Shown here: positions 32,401-44,157 of the stretch, piece by piece
Layout of the letters: every line of letters starts with the position of its first letter
Numbering within the stretch: position 1 is the stretch's first letter
NCBI RefSeq assembly: GCF_037126465.1
Contig: NW_026999320.1
Location: 2,108,001-2,172,000 of the forward strand
Direction: 5' to 3'
Source: Ornithodoros turicata
Lineage: Eukaryota; Arthropoda; Arachnida; Ixodida; Argasidae
Length of the DNA: 64,000 nt
Position numbers and translations under genes: made by a program
The notes under the pieces: model-generated
Seen by the model: the letters and a program-made list of their open reading frames with translations, nothing else
Told to the model about the DNA's origin: nothing
Database searches by the model: none

Positions 32401-35160
32401 CTCGTGTCTTCAGAATCCCATCCAAGTTACGTTACTGAAATCTTCCTGCGTCACTTTACATTCCTGGAAAATATTTTGGCTCTAGGTGACGCGAAAGCTA
32501 GACATTTTTATTTTGAGAACTGTCACGTGATGTTATGCTCCGGCAGAGCGCCCGGCTCTCAACTGGCAACGTTGTTGCCTTTCGGGCAACGAGTCTTTCG
32601 GGGGAGCTCACTTTTTGCACTCCGGTATAGAGGTGCGCCGCCGCCCCGAAGCACCCCCGCTGGAGGTCTGAACCTCGCCGCCGCCGCCGCCGCCCCAAAA
32701 CTGTCGGCGCGCCGCCGCCGATGTTGAAAAATCGGAGCGGTTGTTGAATGTGCCGATTTTGATCCGTTTTCCATAAAAAAAGCTCTCATACACCTAGTCT
32801 TTTCGTTTGTTTTTCTTGCATCGTAGGTCCCAGCCTTCATTTGTGGTGCTTTTAGCAGTAAGAATTTCATCACTGATATGCTGTTCATGCATCACAGTTT
32901 CATTTCACAGTCCACCCTGGAGGCACAACTCCAGGAAAACTTGTCATTCAATTCCTGCAGGTTGTTTGCTGGTCATCCACCAACACCATAGCACTGGTCA
33001 TTGTCCATATGCACGGTGTTTTTTTTACTCGTTACAAAATTTTAGTTAAAAAATGAAAGAATGAAAACTAGCGGAACAAAATGGATGCCGTTTGAGTTGG
33101 TCAGGCGAACATTATCTCGAAGAAAGTATGTAACTACAGCATCATCAATTACCTAAAATTCATTAATCCTTTAATTAAGGGATTTCGCGCAAAAGCGATA
33201 TAGCAGGACGGGAGATATTCATCGTTGAAAGCAATTCCATGTTTAAGAAATCCTTAAACGCGCACATGTGTTGAAATATCCGACGCTGAACGTCGCTACG
33301 CAAATGCGCCGAAACAAGAAAAACGCAATTTCCGAGCGTAGAAATGACGAGACGTTCGCCCTATCTGGGTTGGAACGTGATCTATATGGCCAACAGATTA
33401 GCGCCTACACCAGTCAACTCGATCGCTCCAAAGCACGTGGTCTTCCCACGTAGACTGCCTGTCGCTCTTTCTGTGCTCGAAAACTGCATTGCAAATAATG
33501 CGTTTTGTGTGTGCCGGCGACAAGCACCCCATCAGATGGTGTTTTAAATCGCGAGATCGTGGGGCTTGTAACGCGCGGGAAGCGTGCCGGCCTCACCCCA
33601 CTCGCTCTGGACAAGCTGATACCGAAAAACCCCTTTTATTTCGGATCCCTTAATTTTCGCGAATTTCGCGAGTCGGGAAAATTCGCGAGCTTTAAAGGCG
33701 CGTCAAAAAATTTAAGACAGAAGGAGGAACTCGAGGAGCGCGCGAAATTTAGTGGTTGTGAATACATCCCTGTTGATTCGCGAAAATATAGGGCTGCGAA
33801 GTTAAAGGATTTTACAGTATTTATTCATGATAACTACAGCCTCTGCAAAAATACTATTCAATGACGTTATCGGTGCGCCTTATGGAATATCGTTTTGTGA
33901 TGTGCATATTTACATATATCTACTCTAATTTCGGAAAAAGAGCCACTGGATCAGTGGAACAAGCTTTTACGAGTTGTCGTCCTGTGAACGTTCGGCACCC
34001 GCTATAACTGTTACGTGTGGTTACGATTTAAGGGGTGGCTCATCGTTCTGACTCTCTAGTTATGTTGTTTTCGCCAGCGAAACCGGCCGTTAACGGGCCC
34101 TGTCGACGTTCTTCAGTGACGACCTTCTTGAAGTGCGTTCTCTTAATATTCCTTTGCGTGTTCCGGTTTTCTTTCATAATACGCGCTTATAAAGTGCTGA
34201 TATACTTGTTTGACGCAAGGTGCAATAAATACTGCCATCGTCTCGCTGTCTATGATGGACAAAATGCCCGCGCCCTGAGGTGTCCGTGCGTCCCCGTCCG
34301 AGAGGAGAACACATACTGATAGCCCACGGGGTCCATGCCGATAAGACATCATCGGCGTGGCGCCGCTGCCGCCGGCGGTTCTTTAACGTGCTCTACGCCA
34401 GCGCCGGCGAAAATGCTCACGGCGCACACCTCTACTCCGGTAGCGGAGCCCCTCGTGACATTCCGTTCAGCCGCATCGACCTTGGAGAAAACACAAAGGA
34501 GGGAGAAGATGTCTCTCTCATTTTCCCCTCTTTCGATCAGCCTCACGCTGATCGCTGGTGTCGCTGTTAGGAGACGAATGCCCTCTCCAGGACATGACAT
34601 CATTGAAGTGGGTGGGCTTATGGTTACGTCACTCGCTAGTTGCGTCATGGAAACTTGTGGAGTCTCAGCAGATCTAAAAAAAATTGACAGAAATGCACAG
34701 CGTTCGTAAGCAGGATAGAAACTTCGCGTATAGAATCCTTGAGGCGCCTTCTTTTCATGGACCTAATAAAATAAACGATGTTTTCCGAGTCCGGATTTGC
34801 ACTGCTGGACGAGCTGGACTCTCGTCCCCTCTCTCCCACAAAATTACTTGGTCCCTGGCCACATCCAGCCCACCAACGCACTGCCCTCAGAGCTCTCTTC
34901 ACCTTTCCGGATACCATAGGGCTTCGATCCATATTATGAAGGTGCTCATTATTTCATTCCCCGCATCAGTATCAGCAATGGGGCAGAGTACCGCCCCCGG
35001 CGATGAAATTCCCGACACTCGCGTTTCGAAACTCTCGAAATGAACTTGTTGTTCTTGTTACTATTCACATACGCATGGCGTTTTTCAGTAGCTTTTCACA
35101 GCGACCGCATTCGGCAGCACCACCCAGGGGAGAAATTTTCCCAATTAAAGCCGCTTCAAA
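32400..35160. other. Intronic spacer with a GCC-rich tract
   Basis: No gene supported. 32,636-32,722 is a GCC/CCG-rich low-complexity tract. 33,645-33,695 repeats TTCGCGAATTTCGCGA-like palindromes, as in some transposon ends. Frames at 33,505-33,864 and 34,335-34,709 show no recognisable domain. Confidence 0.45.
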
Positions 35161-35164
35161 CTGT

Positions 35165-35560
35165 GTTATTGAACTGGGACAGGTTCAAACTGGTCCCACT
35201 TCAGAAACCGGTTGCAGCTGGTCTAAGCCTGAGTTGGTTCCAGCTCGAAAAAACAGTCTGCAGCTGGTCCCAGCTTGAACTGGAACAGTAATGCCAAAAA
35301 GGCAAGGGTGCAGGCCACCTGGTACATGGTGAAAAAATGGAACCAGAGAAAGGGACAGAGGAGGGACGACATGACTCGTTCTCGAAACTGGAACTACTTC
35401 GAAAAACCAGTTTGCAGCTTCTCCCTGTCCCAGCTTGACTGGTACCGGTTGAAACACAGTTTGCTGCTGCTCCCAGCTTGAACTGGTACCAGTAAAAAAC
35501 AAAAACAAAACAGTTTGCAGATAGTCCCAGGTTAAATTGCTCCCAGTTCAAAATACTAGT
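35165..35560. repeat. Degenerate minisatellite
   Basis: Repeats of CCCAGCTTGAACTGG and ACAGTTTGCAGCTG-type motifs (for example near 35,270, 35,430 and 35,472) at irregular spacing. Non-coding. Confidence 0.6.
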
Positions 35561-37930
35561 TCACAACTCGTTGCAGCCGCCTTTGCAAGTGATTTCTTCT
35601 CAAAGCGGAACTGAGTCACTTGGTGGCTTATCTGAGTTGCCATGACGAAACACGCAGATGCTGCACGACACTGCAATAAAGATATCTTTTTTGTACTGTA
35701 CACTTCTGAAACTTTTAATTTTGTATTTCACGGATGCAGTTTCACACTGCCCTGGTACTGAAGGGGTCGAGAAAAACGGGTAAAGCCTCAAGGCAGCCGT
35801 GGAAGCCGAAAGAGAATATAGGAGCAGTTTATCGCCGCATGCAAACTGCTCGTGAAAAAAAAATAACTAAAAATCACTCAAATAAGAGCTGAAGACAGCC
35901 GAAAATCGGTCGCTGGACGAAGCGTACCTGGTGAAATTTGCATTTACGAAACTATTGGCTCCACCTTACCTTTAGAGAAAATGGAAAAGAATGATCAAGA
36001 CCTATTCCACGCGACACAGCCCGTCACTGTCAACGACTGACTAATAACAGGCACATCGATAAAAGCGAAGGGTATGACAGGGCCATCGTTTGTTTTCTTT
36101 TCACACATGAAGAAATGTATTTGGTGGGTAGCTAGCGCACTTTTGCCCAGCGACTGATTTTTCGCTGTATTTTTTCTTTGTTGTTGAAATGTGAAAAACC
36201 GTGTGGTTTTGATTGGAATAGTGTGTTGTCCCTATACGCTTCCGAATATAGGAAAAAAATGCTGCCTTTGCTGAGCTATGTTTCGAGATTCATTACGCAA
36301 CCTAACTTAATTCAGATGTCAAAACACTCTGTTTACACTGCGGTAACTCACTTCCCACTTTTTGCCTGTACTTCCTTTTTCCAGAAACTATTTTTAGGAG
36401 TAGTCTTGCCAACACTGCAATGATGTCATGCGAAAACTTTCAGTCTTCAAAACTTACCTCCGTTGCTGAAGAATGGAGCTGTGGCTCGTTTTAGGGGTGC
36501 ATGACATTCCCAATGCTGCTGTGAGTTTGTGAGTAAGTGAGCAAGCCCGTGAAGCAGGTATAAGTCGGAGGTAGTTGGTACATTATGCGCGGTGTTGGGA
36601 GGCAGCAAAGACATGGGTTAGAAGACACAAAATAGTCGGCACAGATGACAGTTGTGGTGTCTGTTTCATGTGTTCCAACCAGTCTTTGACCACTGTTCCG
36701 CCTCAGCACCAAGTAAGTCTGCATGCAGTAAAATTGCGTTGGAAGTGAGTGCATGTCTGTGTCGTCTGTTTCATACCCGTTGTAATTTCACACTTTTATC
36801 ATGCAAGTGAACAACATCAGTACTTCGCACTGATGGCGGACAAGAACGGCTGGAAAGGCTGGACAAGCCAGAAAGTATAACCTTGGGAGAATGCTTCCTT
36901 TTATTGCTTCGTTTCTGTAGCCCATGAAACCCTTACGATTTACGTATAAATCCCATTTTGCAGAAATGTTAATTTTCTACTACATAGAGATAGAAGCTGA
37001 GTATGGGTCGCAGTGGTATAGGGGGGTTACTGTAACATGAACAACTTGTATTTGTGTGGCCCTCGCTCATGTTTGTTTCATCACGGAGTCAAATAATCTG
37101 TAAATGTGTTCGAAACCATGTAGATCTGGATGCAAATCTGTAGATGTGGCAACACTGTCATCAAGGACCCTCTGCGCACTCCAAGGGCGCCACCTGTAAC
37201 GGCCCTCCTCCCGCTATATCCAGAAAGCAGAAAGTTGCGTTAACATGGGATCAAATCTATCGGAACGAGGACGTTTTCGCCGTCAAAGTCAGTCCTCGAT
37301 CACATTCCTGCGCCAACAAACAAGAGATATAAAAAAAAATGCCGCCAGCCCCGTGAATATCAGGAGCAGCTGTTTCCATGTTCTCCTAACTCAAGGACGG
37401 AGAGGTACAGAAATATGCCGCAACTTTCTAGGCATTCGGCGTGTGGAGTATACAGGAAATCGGTTATAGGTGGTGCAAATCCCCCGCAAGGGTACGAACC
37501 TACAAAGAGTAACAAAGCTTGCAGAAGGAGTGTAAGACTAACAAATTTCAAGAATAACGCTCGTAAACGGACGGGTGTTGCGAATCGAAAAGTTGTAGCG
37601 CAAAGAACGGAGCACGCGTATCCGAAATTTCGAGTAAATTTGCACGTTAGGTAAGCGAGATACGGCACTAAGAGGGAAGCGTTTCCCAGCGGCGTTACCC
37701 AGACCCTGCGGGACCAACTCCAAAGCCCATATCTGGGGAACGGAACGTCGCGAGCCTACGGGATTAAAGCGGTCGGAAAGAGCACGTTGAGAAACGACTA
37801 TGTAGCTGCAATAGAAGCGGTTTTAGGGAAAAAACAGCCGTCAGTCCCATGCATTGGGAGTGTAAACACAGAAATCGGTAAATCGAGCACCACAGGCCTT
37901 AGAGAGGTGCAGTAAATTTTGTCACGTTCA
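35561..37930. other. Intronic spacer
   Basis: No gene, RNA or clear repeat recognised. Frames here are short and unlike known proteins. Confidence 0.4.
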
Positions 37931-37934
37931 CCAC

Positions 37935-38560
37935 GTGGAGACGAGTACGCTCCAGAAAGATGGACACCGTCCGGTGCGGGCTTCCTTCCGAAAAAGGGCC
38001 CCGAAGCTTGAAAAAAAAAACAGAATTACGAACGCACCTCCGCCCACAACCTCCGAACTTCTAAAGACCAGTTCATGGTGGGATTTGACCAATATTCAAG
38101 TACTATTAGGACGTAAACTTTGGCGTCGATCTGACGAATGGGGCGGAAGCTACGGCGCTCCTAATGTATCGGAAGTGCAGACGGAGGCCTAGAATTTCCA
38201 AATATCTGGACTATCGTTGGGATTTCTCGCATGCCGTGGACGTGCACTTGAAGAGGGCGAGGAATGGGGAATCCGTCACAGTAAACCGCGTCCTGATAGC
38301 ACCGCTTTATTCCTAGATACTAGACCGGGGACCCCATCAAGTGACACCGCGGTGTCGCTCGAAGGGGTTCAACTGCAACTCGAGTGGGGTTTTCGGGCAC
38401 GCGAAAATCAACACCATCCATCGCGGGCTCTTTTCAAAAAAAGGGCCCTGGCTACTTCTGGACAACGAGCGTCACAAACGCGTCTTTACCTACGACTTCT
38501 CAACCTTTCAGCAAGATGAGAGAAATAGACAGTGTTGCATATATTGTACATAATTGCATT
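37935..38560 (+). repeat. Two degenerate copies of an unnamed dispersed repeat
   Basis: About 37,960-38,070 and 38,400-38,520 share a pattern: a CCATCGCGGGCTC-like stretch, a poly-A run, GGGCCC, then a similar downstream segment. In translation the copies read HRPVRASFRKRAP and HHPSRALFKKRAL. A third similar stretch (RPSRVLSKKK) lies near 52,650. They look like fragments of one unidentified element. Confidence 0.4.
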
Positions 38561-40261
38561 GCGCTATATGTTTAAACACAATTCATTAAGACTAGTGGTC
38601 GCTACGTATGTACGACTTTTACAGCCTACACAAGCATATTTTCTATTTTTGTTTGGTCCAAACCCCTCCACCTACTGGACAACATGCATGAGCAGAATTT
38701 CCCCCCTACACACAGGCTGTCTTTGCTGGACCAGTAACCAAGTCTGCTGATCCACTAGCCTCGCCTGCTGGACCAGGAGCCTAAGGCCGTAACCTACACT
38801 CTCAGAAAAAAAATCAGACAGTAAGAGTAAAAAAACGATGCGTTTTTTACCCTTATCCTATACGTTAGCGTTGTACGGATAGATGCGGTGACGGATATTA
38901 CCGGTAAAAAATCGAACCGCTTTTTTGTAACTCTTATTTTATGAACCGGTGGTTGACCCTTATTCCATCCGTTGTAACCTTACCCTGATACTAATGATCA
39001 TTTATACCTCATAGCAAGAGGTGAATGTCCCGTTGTGAATGTCAAACAAGCTTTTTGACTATCGTCTTAAGCGTCTTTTGGATAAGCAACTGTCGGGAAT
39101 GCTGACATGAGGTAGGGGGTGGGGCGGCAATGCCACACGGCACAAAACGATTTCCCGCTTTACTTCTGTAGCATAAAACTGGTATCTCGTGGTATCTCAC
39201 TGTTCATCTCGTGATTACTCTGCTCATGTCAACGACTCGACTGAAGGATGTCGGATGCCACGCGGCCAAAAATCAACCATATGGTACCATTAAACCTTAA
39301 ATGGCCCCTATCTCCATGTCTTTACCTATCTCTTACTTAGCACGTACCACCGCGAGCTGGTTACATGTTTCGTTAGAGCGCAAGATGGCCAGCTTGATGA
39401 GCGCTCACGGCACACCCATGGGGTCTCGAAGGAGGCAAACACATGTTTGCGACCCTTATTTGCTACTTCAGTAATGCGACTCCCTAGTGTTTTCTTTCCG
39501 TCTAGTGTTTTGTGAGTGACCCGCTCAGTTGTACATTCGGTGCGCTGCAGCGCGCATACACGTTTGCGAAGTTACCTTCAATTAAAAATATAATTTTTGA
39601 GTGAAAGGGGTGAAAAAGCACCCCCGAGATTTTTTTGGTACGTCTTGCTAGACGATGAGGACGATGCATCGAATGACACCTTGATCACGCTTCTATTCTG
39701 ATCTCCTCACACCGACTTTTTCGGTCAAAAATGTGCATTTTGTCGAATTTTTACTACTTCCTGATTTTTTATTGCGGCTTCCAGTGCACCAGCGGCGTTG
39801 GATTTTTTTTGTTGAAAATGCGACACCGGGGTTATATGGCAAACAATTTTGAAGAATTCAAAAATTTGATATTGCAAAAAAATTGGTAAACTTGCACAAA
39901 CTTCGCGAATTTCGTGCACGCCACAACCGTCGCGCCCGTCGAGTGCGATGGTGAAAATTGCTTACATACCGTAAAATGAACTATCCCCTATCAAATAAGA
40001 CGCTTTTTAACGTGCTCCGTGCGTTACGTGGGCCGTAATACCTGCTTAAACCGACATAGGTTTTCGCGAAGCAGTGCATTTTTGGGGGGTTCTGCACCCT
40101 ATAAATTTAAATTTTGTTAGAAAAGACCAATGTTATGTTGCTTTCGATGTCATGAGGAACCACCAAAAAAATTCACATAAAATTCTACGGGGGTTCGAGC
40201 GGCACCTTTGGATCACTTTGTCGTGGAATGGCCCACTTGTATTGTACGGTTGGGGCCGCCC
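38561..40261. other. Intronic spacer
   Basis: No gene recognised. 38,800-38,960 holds repeated short TTTTTTAC / AACTCTTATTTTA motifs, possibly a decayed transposon end. Confidence 0.4.
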
Positions 40262-40277
40262 GGATTGTTACTTTCAC

Positions 40278-40579
40278 CAGCGGCATGGCCGAGTGGGCTA
40301 AGGCGTCCGCTCGTTGGTGGTAACCAAGGTCGTGCTGAAGACTGGGAGGTGGTGGGTTCGAATCCTACCGCCGGCTGTGCTGTCTGAGGTTTTCCCTGGG
40401 TTTTCCGAAGGCTTTCCAGACGAATGTCGGCACAGTTCCCCCTGAAGTCGGCCCAGGACGCATACTAACCCCCCTGTCCCCCACTCCTTCCTGCTATCCT
40501 CTCTCCGTCTGTCCACATCTGTACGTCGCTCATAGCCACAGTTGCTTCGCGGCGCTAACACCCAATCAAAAAAAAAAAA
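40278..40579 (+). mobile_element. tRNA-derived SINE with A-tail and 16-bp target duplication
   Basis: A 302-bp element with RNA polymerase III A box (TGGCCGAGTGGGC) and B box (GGTTCGAATCC) in a Ser/Leu-tRNA-like head, a unique body, and a terminal A-run. GGATTGTTACTTTCAC is duplicated exactly on both sides (40,262-40,277 and 40,580-40,595), so it is a recent, complete retroposed copy. The layout is like tick SINEs of the Ruka kind, but identity was not checked. Confidence 0.85.
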
Positions 40580-40639
40580 GGATTGTTACTTTCACTTTAA
40601 CCTGCGGTGTTCGAGGCAAAATCTAACGCCTAAGTCGCT

Positions 40640-41700
40640 TGTCTGGAAAGCTTTTCTACGCACCCCTTACGCACCGCTCTTGACAAAGGCCTGTTTTCGT
40701 CAGGTGTACGGATTCCACTAGCCTACGGACTTCCCAAGGTTCACAAACTGTTCACGTTCCGCTCCGTCCCATTGTGTCCTTTATCGGAGCTCCTAACTAT
40801 CATCTGTCTAAATTGGAACTATTGAATCCCATTTTGTACCAAAACAGACATTCTGTTTAAGAACTCGTATGAATTCTGCTCTCCCGTACGTGATGTTGTG
40901 GTGACCCCCGACGACATAACAGTATCGTTCGACGTCATTTCGCTCTTTACAAACGTGCCAGTTGCTCGTGCTGTGGATGTGGTAACACATCGCTTATCTA
41001 CAAATGACAGTTTAATTGATCGTACCACTCTATCCGTACATGAGATTATTCTCCGTTGTTCTACATGCCAGAAACTTATTTAACTTTCGACAACCAACAG
41101 ACAGTCGCAGCAGTCAGAAGGATGCCCCATGGGTAGTCCTGTTTGTGTCTTGGCTGCTAATTTAGTAACGGAATACGTAGAGGAACAACTTTTTTTTTCT
41201 GACAATGTCACTGTTATGTTTTACAAACACTATGTTGACGACAGTTTCACTGTTTTAAATCGTGAGGATATCATTTCATTTCATTCGTTTCTTAATAGTT
41301 TTCACCCTACCATGACGTTCATGGGAACGGAGCGCAACTGGAAGCTCTCGGTTCTTGATGTTTTAGTCACGCGAGCTCAACTCCTTTTATTAAGTCGCAG
41401 ATCTGTCAAGTACATACTTTCATTTTTGAGCAACTCTATCCTTCACAGGACCTATTGGCACGGAGTCCGTTGGCTTTTGCGCGGCAGACACTATAGCAAG
41501 AGCATCGCACAAGGCTTGGCCGGATGCCTCCAGACGCGTAATGCTGCCGGCGATGAAAGCGTGGTTAGCTGAAATGTACGACGAGACAGCAGAAATATTG
41601 GTCAACTGTAAGATGTTTTGGACGCGTTTCACACTGTCGGCCTCTTCCGTCGAGAACTGCTGTATAACCGCGCAAAATCTGTCAAAGCTGATGTGGAGGT
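40640..41700 (+). pseudogene. Penelope-like reverse transcriptase remnant
   Basis: Reverse-transcriptase blocks occur in order but in different frames: YGLPKVHK (near 40,724); RPIVSFIGAPNYHLSK; SFDVISLFTNVPV (near 40,925); MGSPVCVLAANLV (41,129); the catalytic-type YVDDSF (near 41,230); and YILSFLSN. SFD..SLFTNVP and the downstream order are characteristic of Penelope-like elements. There are frameshifts and stops throughout, and no GIY-YIG endonuclease was recognised. Confidence 0.75.
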
Positions 41701-41702
41701 AC

Positions 41703-42500
41703 TCAACCGCTCTCAGCCACGTGCCCTAACACGTGAATATCTGCTCGGGGGGGAGGGGTGTAAGGCAATCTCTCTTTGAAGTCCTTCACCCTTGTACAGG
41801 CCTTCGGAAACACTTTCTTTACGGATGAGATCAGCTTATTGAAGTCTGTGAAATTGTTCCTGAGTTTTTCAGCAAGACTATGGAAGGCGTGCGTGAGCCA
41901 CGTGACGTGAATCATTTTCGGGTAGAGCACTCTTAGCAATGTTACGGTGCGATACATGTATGCTGCAGCATCAGCGTGAAGAAGCAACATTTCGTCATCC
42001 TTAACTCCAGGTGGATGCAAACCATTCAGGAAATCGTCAACAAAGTAAACCACCGTGTCGCCGTTTGTCTTTTCCAGTGGCTTGCACGATATCAAATACG
42101 GGTTGCTGATTCGATCTGGATTTCATTTTCCGACCACCATATTGGCAACATGTCGGCCATTTGTATCAGTCGTCTCTGTCCACCCCAGTCCAGAAGGAGG
42201 ACTCTCCTGTTTCAGAACGAATGGTACTCAGTACTCCTTCTCACGTGGAGCCAAAATATATTTTTTTCTTTTCGCAGCGTCAATTCGGAGGGTATTTTAG
42301 TCTTGCAGTACTTCACCAAGAAGGTATTGAAGACGAGGGTTCTCGAGCTTCGCCCACGGTATGTCTGCTGCAACAAGTGCCGTCCACAAATCGACGTGAA
42401 GTTCACTCTTCCTTCCGTCCTGAGCACAATTCTTAAAGCTTTGGCGGAACGGCGAAGGAAAGTCCTTTGTCCAGTTGAACCTGTGCGTGCCAGTAGCGGC
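41703..42500 (-). pseudogene. hAT-type transposase fragment
   Basis: Minus-strand frame 42,095-41,703 contains LLLHADAAAYMYRT, PKMIHVTWLTHAFHSLAE and KKVFPKACTRVKDF. These follow the middle region (sDaa.YM ... HvTC.aHaLh) of hAT-like transposases. The Cys in HVTC is replaced (HVTW). Upstream frames to about 42,500 are too broken to place. It abuts the Penelope remnant in opposite orientation. Confidence 0.55.
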
Positions 42501-42965
42501 ATGTTGCTTTACGTGGGCTTTTTTCTTGGAGAGAAATCGCGGACCGATTCTCTCGCTAGACAGAGGAACATCTTACGGAACCGAACTGCGAAATGTACTT
42601 CGCGGAAGCAAACTCTGTACTTCTTGCACGGCTGACAGAGCACCACAACTCCGCCAGTGGTGTAGCAGTTAAAACCTTTAATCCACGAATTAACCAGACT
42701 CCACCGGTCGCCTTTATTTTCGGCAATTTGCAATACCAGTGACCGTCCGCGGATACCACGTACGGCTACCACGCAGTCGATGGCGCTGCAACGCTCCACA
42801 TATTTGCGTAGATGTTGCACCAGGGCGTTTCTCTTCGCTATTTGTTTGCATCAGACATGTATACATCTCTAATATAAACATCATTTACGTTTACAAGTTC
42901 ATTTCAGCTTATATCACGCGTGCACGCCGTACGTAAAATTTATACGTGAACTTTCTTTCTTGTAG

Positions 42966-44157
42966 GGCAAACCAAGACATTGCTGGTGAGGCTCAGAGGG
43001 CGAAGCGATACTTGGAGACAGCAGAGTGGCCACGAGACGACGCCTACACCTTGTTGGAGACCCTGATTCGCCTCAGCCTTGCCAAAGGAATACCGACAGT
43101 CTTTGATATCTACATAAGACCGTGGCGTGAATTCGGGAAGCCACCTAATACAACAAAGCACTTTATATTTGTCCGACTGGGTGAATCTATAAGCAAAATG
43201 ATAGCACCAACTTCGGAAGAGTTCCTCCCAAAAATCTTAAAGCCATACATCAACTCGATCTTGGATGCAGTTCCGCATGACCTGTCTGATGATTTCGTCA
43301 ACAATTTGATCGAATTTGAACATACGTTCCAGAAATTGTCAAAGGAATCAAGAAAGTCTGAGAAAGTTCGTTTGGGTTACAGATCATTTCCTGCCTTTCC
43401 ACCTCAGCTTCAATGGCGGGACTGGAGACAAGCTATTCAGCGTAGCCTCCTTGATCCGGGTAAAGTAGAGGACGAGCCGTTTGTATATAATATGAGTGCC
43501 TTGACGAACGTAACGAATAGACTCTTTATTGTGGATTCCATGTTACGTGTTTCTTACGTATCCCTTCTGGCCATCACGAACGTACTTCGGTATCGTTTCC
43601 AGGGGGAAATGAGCCAAGATACGTGCGTAAGATTAGCAATGGAGCACTTTCCTGTGAACACTATTTATCTTCTCAGCGAGAAACGGATCGTCCCCACGCT
43701 TCAGGATACTTTCACTATGTTCGTAAAAGGTATACAAAGCCAAGTTATAAAAGAAGTAGCGAAGGCGACGTGGATGACTAAAAATCATTTGCAAGCAATA
43801 ACAAATATGATTAATGCGCTCGACCTCGTGGTGCCAGAGACGTTACCACCACTACTCAGCAGAGATGTGCCCCCGATGTCCTCGGAGTTCACGAAAAACT
43901 ACGTCCTTATCAGCAACTATACTCGTGCACTTGAAAACAAATACCTCGAATTCAGGACAAGTTTCTCACAACTACTACGTGCAAGTGTTCAAATAGAAGA
44001 AGGTACGAATGACTTGGGGTTCACCAATGCTATAATGTGGAAGCCGTGGTTCTACGATCAGAAGGAGGACACCTACATCAACTACGCCACTGTGGGAGTA
44101 CGGACAGGCATTGCGTTGTTCAAGTTCGTCCTGGAGGAATACATGGAAAAGAATCAG
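42966..44157 (+). CDS. M13 (neprilysin-like) peptidase gene, large exon; zinc motif not conserved
   Basis: Exon from acceptor TTTCTTGTAG (to 42,965) to donor CAGGTACC (GT at 44,158). It is open for 397 codons and in phase with the exon at 30,168-30,615. The content matches the M13 N-terminal and lid region. Near its end, INYATVGVRTGIALFKFVLEEY occupies the place where M13 enzymes have NYG.IG...HE..H. Neither the His-Glu nor the following His is present, so the protein is probably not a zinc peptidase. Arthropods, ticks especially, have many M13 paralogues, some inactive. Downstream exons are not seen in the window. Confidence 0.82.

Noticed and set aside
33505..33864. 119-codon frame with charged residues
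   Set aside because: Overlaps palindromic TTCGCGAA-rich sequence and matches no family. Likely incidental.
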